Assembly: GCA_021399435.1 (NCBI GenBank)
Contig: JAJTUP010000001.1
Span: 3,410,001-3,474,000, forward strand
Source: Diaporthe sp. PMI_573
Taxonomy: Eukaryota; Ascomycota; Sordariomycetes; Diaporthales; Diaporthaceae
Direction of reading: 5' to 3'
Length of the DNA stretch: 64,000 bases
In this document: positions 11,655 through 22,264 of the stretch, one piece after another
Layout: each line of letters starts with the position of its first letter
How positions within the stretch are numbered: position 1 is the stretch's first letter
Made by a program: the position numbers and the translations under genes
The notes under the pieces: generated by a model
The model's database searches: none
The model's input: only the letters and a program-made list of their open reading frames with translations
Told to the model about the DNA's origin: nothing

Positions 11655-14429
11655 GATGGATATACCAAAGAGAAGGCAAAGGACTTTTGAGGTGCAATTG
11701 GCCCGGGGCGGCAAATGATCACCGCGAGAACATGGCTTGTTCCTTGGGTGAGCAGTGGAGGACGCGCGAATACGAACAGAGAAGGCGCGAAAAGTGACCA
11801 GAGCCGGCAGAATGGTTACGCGGTGTAAGGCATGCAACATCAATCAAAGGAGCAGCAGCAAAAGAGTCGCAGTCACGGCAACTAGCAGCGTTCTGGAAGG
11901 AGGAACTGGCACCGCTGGAGGGAGACGCGGATTTTGGTCGAATGGTACAGGGAGTTCCATTGAGGAAACAACAGCCGGCCAGAAAAAAGGGGCGGGTCTC
12001 GGTCTGGGGGGGGGACCACACTTCGTAGGATCCAGGGGTTCGGCGGGGAACGATTGGCCATGTCGTGCTGCGGACCGGGGCCAGGAGAAAGGCGAGTCGC
12101 CTCGTGGCCGGATCCGGGAAGGCGCAATTAAGACGCAGGACGGTCGCTTGAGAAAAAGCCAGATTAAACGGGTCAATGGCTGGTGGTACTGTGACGAGGC
12201 GCCATTGCCAAAAGTTGACGGTTTGCGCGCGCCTCTGGTCCTCGGGCTCGCTCTGTGGAACTGTGTGTGTGTGACCCAGCAATGATTGGGCCGGTGTTTT
12301 GATGGAGGCGACAAGGACCAGGACACCACCTCTATCCATCTCCGTCCGATGGTTCGTTGGCTTATTCAGACAATAAATTATGCCGAACCGTACCTTGCAG
12401 CGCTGCAGCCTTCTTTGGGATGTGGGTTTACCGCTTTCGACGGCGCAGGGTGCATGTGCAATTTTACTTCGCGATGACTGCGACGCTTGCCATTGCGGAT
12501 TAATCTCAGGGAGCGACGATCCCGATACGAGAAGGACTTATCTCTCTTGACGGGTGGATGGTCAGGATGATCAAATGGTCAGATGGTGTAGGAGACGCAG
12601 ATCCATCCTTCGGCACTGCTGGTGGTTGATGACTGCTTAGAAGGGTTGAATCCTGGGGTCGCGCCCATCGTGGTCGACGACAGGCAGCCGGCATCACATG
12701 ACAGGTCGCCAGTGGTCGCCCGGCCATTTTGACAAGAAGAGGCCCGTGGATGGCACCATCGCATGTGGCTCCATGCCTGGCAATTGACACGAGTCCGGCT
12801 TCCCACAGCCAGTCCAAGATTGATCGGACCAAGTCAGATCAGATCAGATCGGATCGGATCGGATCACACCAGGCCAGGAGGGGCGAGTTTCGTGGTCGAG
12901 GAGGACCACCGCCGTTGCGTGAGTTCGTGCTCTTAGTCTTCTCTCCAGTCAGCGAATGGTGCTGGACCCCAGGTGCCAGGTGGCTGGCTTCGCATTCTGT
13001 TGCGTGTCAGCACTGCTCAGTCAGACAGAAAGACGGTCGCAAGGCGTTTCGCAGGTGGTAGGATGAGACTTGGTAAGCGGCCGAGCGGCCAGAGTTGGGG
13101 GCTCCCAGTCCGAGATCGTCAGGGGCCGTGCAGCGTGCACCGGCCGCTAGTCCTGATTGGGGCACCCACTGACACTTGCACTTGCACTTGCACTTGCTCT
13201 TGCTCCAGCGACAGCGATATGACAACACCAGAATCAATCCTCCAGTATGTAGACAAGGCAGCATGAAAACGACCTTGTTGGATATGGGCGCTTCATCCAC
13301 CGGTCTGTGACAGCAGAGCAACAGCAGTTCAGTTATGGTCGCTTCATTTCAGGGTCCTGCCACGGACGAGCTAGCGAACCCAGCTGGCATGTTCCGCCCA
13401 GGACTTTCCCTGCCAACATTGTCTTCTTTTCTTCTCCTCTCAGCCCTACTTATAGTATCTAATCTGTACATCCAGCGTCTATCCTCGGCCCGGTCACACC
13501 AATTTGGCAGGAAAATGCGGGCATTCACTGGGAACATTACACGCGAGCGCCCAGAACATGCGGCCTGCGGTGTCTTCATGATCGACCGGGCTTCTAGGCG
13601 ACAAAACGTCTCATCTTTTGCTTTCCGAGCCGGAATGCCCGCCGATCCACGTTCATGCGGTCCGTCGTCTGTCCAGGACCAAGGGCCATCGCGCACAATC
13701 AATTCTGTGTCCGTGGGTTCGTGCTATTATTCCTAGGCCCTTGCGCGTCATTTCAGCACCGTCATTGTCCGCTAAGATGTGCTTCGCCGCCCAGCTCTAG
13801 AGCTCTGGTGTGCCCTTAGAGTAGAGCGCTGTGTACTTTCCTTTCTGGCAACACAGACGTGTTGTTCACAGGCATGGCGATCGATATGACCTGGGGCACG
13901 ACCTGGGGCACGACCTGGGGCACCGACGGCGGAAATTCCACGAGGCTCCAATTCTGTCTCGCCGATGTGCAAAGATGACAATTTAGGACATTGGACAATA
14001 CCTGGGGCTTTCAATTGATCAAAAGACGGCACGACCAGCTGGATGAAGCGTAGACTTGGCCAGAGGTTATTCATGAGTGAGGTATGCACGTTTCGAGGCT
14101 AAATACACGGTCGGCGATCACCTCACAAACGAGGAGGATATTGCAAAGAAGAGTAGCAACATCTCAAGGAATGTATAGAATATTTCAGGTATTCTGGTAC
14201 ACACACGTCGACAGTGAGGACTTCATCTGGACGGTCAGGGTTCAACCCTTTCTGGCCTGGTCTCAGCCCTACGGCAGCCCCATGAATGGACGACGTCAGG
14301 TTGCTGCCGCACAAGCACCACCAGTTCACTGCGGCTGCAGATTGTTATCCAACCAGAAGCTGACGGCTTCCCAATATACACGCTGCTATATAACAGCAGG
14401 AGCCAGCAGGTCATGTCCCAACCACACAG
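11655..14429. promoter_or_regulatory. 2.8-kb divergent intergenic region with several short tandem repeats
   Basis: Lies between the coiled-coil gene (minus) and the MFS transporter (plus) and should hold both promoters. No convincing gene. Short tandem repeats are GATC(A/G)-type units at 12835-12865, ACTTGC units at 13174-13197, and three copies of a 12-bp ACCTGGGGCACG unit at 13889-13923. Confidence 0.5.
13889..13923 (+). repeat. Three-copy 12-bp tandem repeat
   Basis: Unit ACCTGGGGCACG, three copies, the last with its final base changed. It lies about 500 bp upstream of the MFS transporter start and could be a clustered regulatory site or slippage product. Confidence 0.85.
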
Positions 14430-16004
14430 GTGCCCGTCAGGTCGGTCGCCATGCCTTCCATGCCGCGGCGCCTGCTGGGCCAGGTGAAAAGCACCCTGCA
14501 GATAGGCAATGACTACAGCGTGGAGCCCGCCGGGCTGTCGTGGCGGAGCAACACCTTCTTTATCGTGTCGACGGTAGCCGTGGGTCTCTTCACAGACCTG
14601 TTCCTCTACGGACTCGTGGTCCCTATCCTCCCGTACATGCTCCAGGACCGCGTCGGTCTTCCGGACGACCAGGTGCAGTCCAACGTCAATGGGCTGCTGG
14701 CCGCGTATGCAGGAGCCTCCGTGCTGTTCAGTCCCGTCGCCGGCTACATCGCGGACAAGACCTCTACCAGGCAGGCGCCTTTCCTTTTTGGCCTGCTAGC
14801 GCTTATGCTCGCGACGCTCTTGCTCTTCCTCGGTACCAACAAACCTGTGCTGGTCGTGGCGAGGCTGCTACAGGGCATCAGTGGTGGATTTGTCTGGACA
14901 ATAGGGCTGGCGCTGTGCTTAGAGACGGTGGGACCTGAAAACCTTGGTAAGACAGTTGGCTCGGTAAGTTTAGAAAATAAACTAAGAGGCAAGACTCCCG
15001 CTGACCAAGCATAGAATTTCTCTTTCATCTCAGTTGGCAATCTGCTTGCGCCACTCCTCGGTGGCGTTCTGTATGAAAAGACCGGTTACGCCGGTGTCTT
15101 CGGTATCGGCCTAGCTGTACTGGCCATTGACTTTATTATGCGGGTGCTGGTGATTGAGAAGAAGGTTGCGAAACGCTACAGCATAGCAGATTCGCCGTCT
15201 TCCGATGATCCTGAAGCTGCCCAGCATCAGAACACCAATGGCGATGACTCGGGACACGCACATGGTGAGCTAGGGGAGGAGGAACCACTACTGGGCAAGG
15301 AAAAGAATCACTTCAAATTGTCCAAGGACCAGCCTGCAATCGCACGGAAGATCACCATTTTGCCTTGCATGACGGATCCGAGGCTTCTCACCGCCCTCTT
15401 CGTCGCATTTGTCCAGGCCCTGCTACTGGGCAGCTTCGACGCCACGGTGCCTACGACTGCAAAGGAGCTCTTTGGCTTTGACTCGCTCAAAGGCGGACTG
15501 CTTTTCCTACCCCTTGGGGTCTTCCACCTCATCATTGGGCCCCTCGCCGGCTGGTTTGTCGACCATTATGGAACGAAGCCATGTGCAGTCATCGGCTACA
15601 CCTACCTCACACCTGTCCTGATCCTGCTCCGCCTGCCCCATCCAGGTGGCAAGGATCAGATACTATTATATGGTGGTCTGCTCGCGCTCTGTGGAATTGG
15701 GCTGGCCATCATTGGTGCGCCGTCCATAGTCGAGGCAGGGTCCGTCGTTCAGAAGTATTATGAAGCCAATCCTGATTTCTTTGGCGATCAAGGGCCGTAC
15801 GCACAGCTATACGGCCTGAATTCGATGGTCTTCAGTCTCGGGCTGGCTGTTGGCCCTTCCCTAGCAGGAGAGCTCAAACAGGTTCTTGGGTATGGAAACA
15901 TCAACATTGTTCTGGCCACGATCAGCCTGGCGACGGCTGTGCTATCTTTTGTATGGGTTGGTGGTAAGCCTAGGCTTCTCACAGATCATATGCGGCGGTA
16001 CTAG
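14430..16004 (+). CDS. MFS transporter, vesicular amine transporter-like (DHA1 group)
   Basis: Two exons, 14430-14963 and 15015-16004, with a 51-bp intron; the join reads GKTVGS-NFSFISVGNLLAP and gives 507 aa. ATG 14430 is the first in frame; ATG 14451 is equally possible. About twelve membrane segments are visible in two halves. The first helix region is TFFIVSTVAVGLFTDLFLYG. An MFS motif-A-like loop (GYIADKTSTRQAPF) follows helix 2. The helix 4-5 region reads ARLLQGISGGFVWTIGLAL. The long cytoplasmic loop between halves is acidic and Ser-rich and carries EEEPLLGKE, typical of fungal VMAT-like transporters. The second half repeats the pattern, with GWFVDHYGTKPCAVIG. Such proteins export drugs or small amines by proton antiport; the substrate cannot be predicted. 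No neighbouring biosynthetic genes suggest a cluster. Confidence 0.9.
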
Positions 16005-16646
16005 CTAGGATACACACGGAGCTAGATCATCCATCCTCTTAGTCATTCACATGTTCGAAAGATTTTAAAAATGAGGAGTTGTCCATGTAGAAAATAATCT
16101 AGAACTTTGTTCTGCTGTAACTTCCTTTCCCTCAGCCAAAGTCTTCACACTGTGAGAATAACAGACAAGACTTCATGAGGTCTAGCGATCATAGCTGCAT
16201 TTACAATTTTGGAAGGAAGCAATGGGGTAACGAAATATGTGCAAGCTGTGGCGTCCCTGAGTTTGCAACGAGGCTGATGTATTTGAACCAGCCGTATCAC
16301 AACGTTGAATAGTTCCTCCCTAGGTAGGTAATTTGGGTATACAGAGGCTGCTTTCGGTTAAGAGCGATTGGGCTTCACACATTCGGGTCATCACGTACAA
16401 TGGGCAACACGCCGCAGACGGGTGCCTAATCCATTACAAGGTTGATCCAGATCTACAAGTAGCAGCCCATTCCCAACGTCCGGGATTATAATACTCACAA
16501 TAAAGCAGCCCAAATCTTTAAGGTTGCTCAGGTGAACATAAATAACCAGCCCGCATGCAGAAAAGCCTGAGAATCGAGCCAAGTAGAAGTTGGCCCATTC
16601 TCGATCCTTCCCCTTTTGCATACCCATCGTTCACCAGTAATATCCA
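16005..16646. other. Intergenic, nothing recognised
   Basis: Moderately AT-rich spacer between two plus-strand genes; it must contain the terminator of the MFS gene and the promoter of the next gene. No RNA gene or repeat seen. Confidence 0.5.
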
Positions 16647-17408
16647 ATGGCCTCAGGGTTTGGTCCACGTGGCCCTCAGATTATAAAAAGTCATGTGAAG
16701 CCCTTCCGAGACCATGCAGACAATCCATCTCTGACGGTCTTCGAGAGTTCCAGTCCTCTTCCGTTCCTTTATAGTTTCACGATTTACTTCATCCACCCAG
16801 ACGCCTCTCCCGACAACTGTCACGCCGCGGAACTTTATCAGACTATTACCCAGGGTCCGTTATACGGCTCAAACGACGTCGAATTCCGTCTAGACCTATA
16901 CTTCATCCCCAATGGCAATCAAGACGGCTGCATGGAACACTACCGGGCCGAGAAGATTACGCGAGGCAGTTTCTGGACACAGGTCGATGCTGTAGGTCGG
17001 GACGAGCGGCCCAGTGATAACATCATCAGGATGCCAGGGCTGGTCCCTTCGTACGCCCACGACAAGATCAGGTGGCGCTATCATAGGCTGATATACATCT
17101 GTGACGAGGCCGACTGGCGGGGCGGAGACCAGATCATGAAATGTGTCGAATTTGACCCCCTGTCTCGTGAGGACTTCGAAAAGTTCAGCAAGGATCCGGA
17201 AGACCCCCGGGAGCCTGACATGATCCCGGATACGCAGGTCAAAGTCGAGACTCTGAGCGAGAGCAGTCCCGGTTGTGGCAGGCAGCTTCCTCCGCCTCGG
17301 TTTTCAGCGGGCTCTATGGGATATTTCATGTGGTATAGAGTTCCTCAACAGAAGTTTGGACAGGACGCATGGTATGAGGCTCGGAATCGGGGTTGGACCG
17401 TGTGGTAA
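16647..17408 (+). CDS. Hypothetical protein, 253 aa, single exon
   Basis: Uninterrupted frame from ATG 16647 (MASGFGPRGPQIIKSH) to TAA 17408. I do not recognise a domain. The protein looks soluble: no signal peptide or membrane helix, many aromatic residues (Trp, Tyr, Phe) and charged stretches such as EDFEKFSKDPEDPREPD. The N-terminal half has alternating hydrophobic segments (PLPFLYSFTIYFIHP, VEFRLDLYFIP) suggestive of beta strands. Composition and codon use resemble a real gene rather than chance, and the opposite strand has only short shadow frames. Possibly lineage-specific. Confidence 0.65.
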   Translation: MASGFGPRGPQIIKSHVKPFRDHADNPSLTVFESSSPLPFLYSFTIYFIHPDASPDNCHAAELYQTITQGPLYGSNDVEFRLDLYFIPNGNQDGCMEHYRAEKITRGSFWTQVDAVGRDERPSDNIIRMPGLVPSYAHDKIRWRYHRLIYICDEADWRGGDQIMKCVEFDPLSREDFEKFSKDPEDPREPDMIPDTQVKVETLSESSPGCGRQLPPPRFSAGSMGYFMWYRVPQQKFGQDAWYEARNRGWTVW

Positions 17409-18043
17409 ACCATTGTCATGGAGCCAGGTGATAGAGCATGCTACGTAGTGAATTGATCGTTAGGCTGCTATACGTGGAGTGGCAATAGACTGAATAATTC
17501 CGCCCCTGTACCAGGCGGTTTTAGCATCGCGTGAGGGATTACCCATGGTTGTCTTGGATATTAAGAACACATCTCATAGGCTCTCAGTGGTGTACAAGTC
17601 CCGTCGTGGGTGCTGTGTATAGATTCTAATTCATACCTACGGTATCAAGAAGGCACCTATGCACCTAGGTACTAAATTGTCTTCTAAAGCTCGTCAAGTA
17701 AAGAGATCAAGTATGGACTATTTGTATTCTTTGAGTTCCTCTACTAAGCTGGAACGGCAATAAGTGTCCTACGATGACAATGTCTTATCGACAATAACAG
17801 TGTGATTCGCTATGCAAGGCTTTAAACAGTGTCTTTCCAATCTACTTCTGCAAACCAGTGTTCTGTTAGATGCCACTATTTCGCACTATAAGTCTTAGTG
17901 TTGAGCCGAAGAGATCAAGTATGTATGTATCGTTTGTCTGGCGGTGGACACATGCAACTCTTCCTGGTCCCAATTTCCAACCTCAACAGCCCAGATGAAT
18001 TCTTCCATGTGTATCAATGTTTGCACACAAAAGGCCATAACAT
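17409..18043. other. Intergenic between convergent genes, nothing recognised
   Basis: Spacer shared by the 3' ends of the orphan gene (plus) and the dehydrogenase (minus). AT-rich, no repeat or RNA gene noticed. Confidence 0.45.
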
Positions 18044-19148
18044 TTACTTCAGATATTCCGCCACCTTTTCTTCACACCAGTCATAGACCTCACTAGCCTT
18101 CCCTGTTCCTCCTTCCTCAGGCCCTCGCAATGCCGAAACGAGGTCTCCTCGCTGGCCCGGATGCCATCTACCGTCACATATCGCATACCGACCTGCAGCG
18201 GCATCCTCAAGCGTGACCTCCTCGGAGAAACCCATCCACAGCCAAGTGTCTGCTCCATGCGGTGACGGGTTTCGGAGCAGAGGCCAGACGAGGAAATAAA
18301 GCCAATTCGGGACGTGAACCCACATACCCGTGACATAATTGCCTGGGTTTCCGGCCAAGTGCAATACTCCACCGCTGTTGGGCTGACGACGCGCACACTC
18401 AGACGCTAGGAAGTAACATGCAGCTTTAGACGAGCTGTATAGCTCGTTTTGGCCCATGTTCAAATCCTTTGGGGACCCAGAGTGCTCCAGCAATTCCTTG
18501 CGCACGCCATCCTTTGGGCTTCCATTTTCTACGAGGAGAGATCCTGGCCAGGTCACCCTTACACTACCTAATGGGGCCTGTTTTGCCGTCCTGGAGAGGA
18601 TTGGTGCGAGTAACCGGGTTAAGAGGAAAGGACCGAGAACGTTAGTGGTGAAATGGTACTCGTGGCCCTGTTTCCCAAGAGGAGCATCTTTGCGAGCTCC
18701 TGCGCCTGCATTGTTGAATCTGTTACAATATCAATACTCATTCCAGGCTGAAGACGTTAAGCTGATTGGGAGCATTGACTGACAGGATGTCCAAACGCCC
18801 GCTCGGGCCCTCCCGATTGAGAAAATCTTGAGCAGCGGTCTTGACAGTCTCAAAATCCATCAAGTCCATGTGAATAAACTCCAGACTCCCCCTCTGCTTC
18901 CCAGCATCTTCGGCTTCGTAGTATTCCTTGATCTTGGAAATGGCGCTCTCTGTCCGCTCTTTGGAACGAGTAAGGATGTAAACCTTACCACCGGCTCCAT
19001 AGAGCTGGCGTGAAAGCTCAAATCCTAGTCCATTTGATCCGCCTGTCACGATAAAGACTTTCCCAGCCTGGTTTGGTAGGTTGGCCTCAGTGAGCGGGCC
19101 AGTTGGCGGGAAGTGTTGCGTCCAAATCGTAGCAAAGGAGACGGACAT
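18044..19148 (-). CDS. Short-chain dehydrogenase/reductase (SDR), retinol-dehydrogenase/WWOX-like
   Basis: Two exons, 19148-18784 and 18719-18044, give 346 aa; the 63-bp intron (GTCAGT...ACAG) restores RLDIL-FNNAGAGARK at the join. A Rossmann NAD(P)-binding motif TGGSNGLG lies near residue 35, HMDLMDFETV binds the cofactor adenine region, and NNAG and the catalytic YSSSK (Tyr-x3-Lys) follow. The C-terminal part (NWLYFLVWPLLRNP) is the hydrophobic region seen in fungal members of this subgroup. It reduces or oxidises a small carbonyl or alcohol; the substrate is unknown. The usual catalytic Ser strand is atypical (VTWPGSLLVENG). ATG 19148 is the only good start. Single gene, not clustered with other metabolic genes. 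Confidence 0.9.
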
Positions 19149-19963
19149 TTTGCTCTAGTGAAGAGGTAGAATAATGACGTGCTGTTGGGGACGCTGTGCA
19201 GTGGGCAAGACATGCGCTCGTTTCGCAGGATCAATGGGCCAAGCTGGCTTATCAATTGGCTGCCAGGTCAGCCACTAGCGCTCACGAGTTTCATTCCTTC
19301 CCGAGGGTCATGGCGGGATTGCGCTTGGAATTTTCATCTGGTGTCGAGACTACTTTAGGTGTTAATGCGAAGCTGCATGCGTCGTGCTGACTAGCTTCAC
19401 TTTCCCTGTCGTGGAGAAATGACCTAGATAGGTGTGGAATGGCGATATGCTACCATAACAGCAATCCCAGAAATTGAAGGTGCAACCGTTCTAATAATTA
19501 TTCTAGAAACTGTTGAAGGAAGATGTTAGCTGATTCTCTACTTTCCCCTCAACTGACTTCAAATGTTGACTGTCACTCGAAGGCCACAGTGATACTCCTC
19601 CGAAACAGACGTTTCGACAAGACTCACTTCACTTGAACTTGTTCTTAAATGTATCTCCCTTCGAAGGCATTACAACTGCAACCATTAATGTGTTTGGTGA
19701 GATGCCAGTCGTGTTGACGGCTATATCCAGGTATGCAATCAATCCGCAGGATCAGGCTGGGTAAGGGCGAAACAGAGTATATTCATCACTGCGCGGCACC
19801 AAAACGCACCATCTTCAACAGTCACACATTTAAGGCCACAAGAAAGATGTGAAGAGAGGACCTGGTTCAATTATAGGACATGCTATATTTCTAGCCTTGT
19901 TGTCAAGCACCTAGGTTTCTCGTTCCTTCACACAGCTGTCCGGAGTATCGCGTCCAATATCAC
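19149..19963. other. Intergenic, nothing recognised
   Basis: AT-rich upstream region of the dehydrogenase and downstream region of the SnoaL-like gene. No gene, RNA or notable repeat found. Confidence 0.45.
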
Positions 19964-20353
19964 TCATGATGCGTAGGTATGAAAGGTCTTTCCGACGATG
20001 GTCCACTTGTTATCCAGCTTGATCAGTGTGTGGAAGTCGGTGTAGTTGTTACCGGCGGCGTCCCTCTCCATGTCAACCTTGACAACAGCCGTTGTCGGGG
20101 TGATGCCAAGCACATCGAGGCGCGCCTTGACATCTGGCGCTTTACCGACTGTATCGACATAGCCATATAGATTCTCGATCGGCCCACCGAGGAGGCTGCT
20201 GTCCGCTGTGAAACCATACATGGTTGCGTCCTTGTGGAAGGCCCCGCGGAGGATGTTGTTGTCGCCAGCGGCGAGGCCGTCGACGTAGGTCTGCACCGTC
20301 TTGACCACGGCATCGTACTCTGACGTGGGTATTATCTTGATGTTTTGCGACAT
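19964..20353 (-). CDS. Small NTF2/SnoaL-fold protein, lumazine-binding-like
   Basis: Single exon of 129 aa from ATG 20353 (MSQNIKIIPTSEYDAVV) to TGA 19964. The layout is that of the Lumazine_bd_2 / SnoaL-like superfamily: an N-terminal helix with VQTYVDGLAAGDNNILRGAFHKDATMYG, a central loop, then beta strands ending in DFHTLIKLDNKWTIVGKTFH. Members have a cone-shaped fold that binds small ligands or acts as a simple enzyme; most fungal ones have no known role. Longer in-frame reading upstream of 20353 is AT-rich and looks like 5' UTR, so the Met at 20353 is preferred. Intact. Confidence 0.82.
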   Translation of the reverse strand: MSQNIKIIPTSEYDAVVKTVQTYVDGLAAGDNNILRGAFHKDATMYGFTADSSLLGGPIENLYGYVDTVGKAPDVKARLDVLGITPTTAVVKVDMERDAAGNNYTDFHTLIKLDNKWTIVGKTFHTYAS

Positions 20354-20771
20354 TTTGATAGAGAATCGGTAGGTTGGGTTAAGACTTCGGGAAGCTCGTA
20401 TTGGCCAAGGTGCTGGGATGAATAATAGGAGGTAACTGATGATCAGACTGGACTTCACACTGCACTGGAATGGACACATATATATTGCAGAATGATGGAC
20501 CTGGTTTCGACTATGTCTGATCGCACAAATCCCTGTATAATTGGTAACACGGTTTGCTTCCAAACAAGAGCGTTGTAGTGGGTCGACTGTGGGGTGGAAA
20601 GACGGCTTGGGCTTTCTACCGAATCAACCTCTTGTTTACCTCTTGGCTTTTGCATGGCAGTGTTTGACCCGAAACTTTGACGCGTCGCCCCCAGCCAAGC
20701 CGGTTGCTCGCCACGAGGGAGCTTGGGTACGCGGCCCAGAATCTGTAAATGAAATCTTCGAGTCTTATTAA
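20354..20771. other. Short intergenic spacer
   Basis: Promoter side of the SnoaL-like gene and 3' side of the next minus-strand gene. Nothing else recognised. Confidence 0.4.
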
Positions 20772-21224
20772 CTATGTTGCCATTGCTATGTTGTAGTCGG
20801 ACTTGTCTTTTATCGGGTCAGTCAATACTTCTTGGTGTTTGGGCCATTTGGCACGAAACCGCCTTATTAAATCATTCAATGTTGGTGCTCCAAAACCAGC
20901 AGGGGCCATTAGTGTTTCCTCAGACTTGCGAAGAAGCCATATACCTGCAGTGTTTCTGCAGATATGCATAGTCATCGTACAATTTCTTTCGATTTCCTCG
21001 TCTTCATGATAATGAGATTCATGATACCAACCATCTTGATCGCGTAGAAATTTAAGAGGATTTCCTGGGCTTTCTTTTCGATTCCATACCCCTATCCCAT
21101 TTAACACTGAAAATCTTGATCCACTAACCTTTCAGCACTCACCATGATCCCTTAGACAGAGATTAGAGAGATCATGTAGCCATTTACAAACTTACCTCGA
21201 AGATGATAAATTGGTTGAGCCCAT
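20772..21224 (-). CDS. Hypothetical protein, 123 aa, with an 8-nt microexon
   Basis: The 3' exon (21106-20772) is a 111-codon frame without an ATG (the track-style start would be GTG), so I looked upstream. Joining 21224-21196 (MGSTNLSSSR), a tiny exon 21150-21143 (GGATCATG) and 21106-20772 keeps the frame through two canonical introns, GTAAGT...TAAG (45 bp) and GTGAGT...TCAG (36 bp), and gives 123 aa. The product is soluble and charged, containing GWYHESHYHEDEEIERN and LNDLIRRFRAKWPKHQ; no family recognised. The 36-bp intron is short even for a fungus, so the model is tentative. Alternative: a single larger exon whose true 5' end lies elsewhere. Confidence 0.45.
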
Positions 21225-21695
21225 GAGACAAATTCAGTTGCATGGGTAGCAGATCATGTGCTGGATAAGTCGTCATTTGATAGATTGGCTTTATACTCAT
21301 TAAATCGAGGGTTGGCCTTATAGTACATTGTGGGTGCAATTAAAAGTGTTATTGTGGCTCATACTCACCATGAGTGCTGGCATAGGAACAGGTGATGGAA
21401 TGGATCGGGGGACGCGGAGGTGGAAATGTCTAGTGGCTCACAATCCAGGCCATTGGTATCCAAATCCACTTGACTAAGCCTACGAGAGCGTTTAGATCAC
21501 ATATCATAAACCAGAGATTACTTATCGAATCCTTCCAAGACAGAAGCTCCGGCTACGGACATTAAAACCGGGAGATCCCGCCAAATTCTCAAATTCCGAT
21601 ACGCCCCGTATTCTCTTCCATTCGGTTTATTCAGCTCCACTGCTTTGGACTTAGCAAGTCAGGGTTGATATCGCAGCTCACACAATAATACAGCC
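21225..21695. promoter_or_regulatory. Divergent promoter region, orphan gene / MPC1
   Basis: 470-bp spacer between the minus-strand orphan gene and MPC1 on the plus strand. AT-rich; no repeat or RNA gene noticed. Confidence 0.45.
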
Positions 21696-22264
21696 ATGTC
21701 TGGCGTACTCGCATTCATTCGAGCCTTGAACCAAAGGATTCGGTCAAACAAGGTCTCGGATTATTTCTGTTCCACCCGTACGTTGAATGTTTAGCTGCCC
21801 TCAAATGGTGGAACACATTGGATCTTTGTTCCTCATTGGAGCGGATGACTGTCGGGTGCTTGGAACCGTGCTTACAAGATGCAGACTTCTGGGGCCCAGC
21901 CTCAAATTTTGGAATCCCGATTGCAGCCATTCTCGATACCTACAAGAGCCCAGACTTGTAAGACAGAGTCCAAAATACCAGGCTAAACAACACTGACCCA
22001 AGGTATATCATCGGTCGATATGAGACTGATACAATTTTGTCTCTTAGGATCTCTGGCCCTATGACAGGCGCTCTCACGATTTACGCGTTCACTTTCATGC
22101 GCTACTCCCTGGCCGTCACTCCTAGGAACTATCTTCTCTTCGCATGCCACTGCCTGAATGCGGGGGCCCAGCTGACTCAGGGCTATCGATGGACGCAGTA
22201 TCATTACGGCGAAGGCAGAAATGAGAAGCTGAAGAAGGGTCTGGGGACTGCTCCTCGGTTGTAA
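21696..22264 (+). CDS. mpc1: Mitochondrial pyruvate carrier subunit 1 (MPC1)
   Basis: Subunit of the inner-membrane MPC heterodimer that imports pyruvate into the mitochondrial matrix. Three exons, 21696-21777, 21885-21957 and 22048-22264, give 123 aa, the usual MPC1 size. The joins restore the family sequence: [14 protein letters not shown] across intron 1 (107 bp) and [16 protein letters not shown] across intron 2 (90 bp). Conserved features visible are the STHFWGP motif, the middle helix with FMRYSL, and [24 protein letters not shown]. Two to three hydrophobic helices span the protein and there is no cleavable presequence, as in other MPC1 proteins. Intact. Its partner MPC2 is not in the window. 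Confidence 0.93.

Noticed and set aside
11755..12339. Frames of 160-206 codons on both strands upstream of the coiled-coil gene
   Set aside because: Overlapping mirror frames, no similarity, located in the promoter/5' UTR region.
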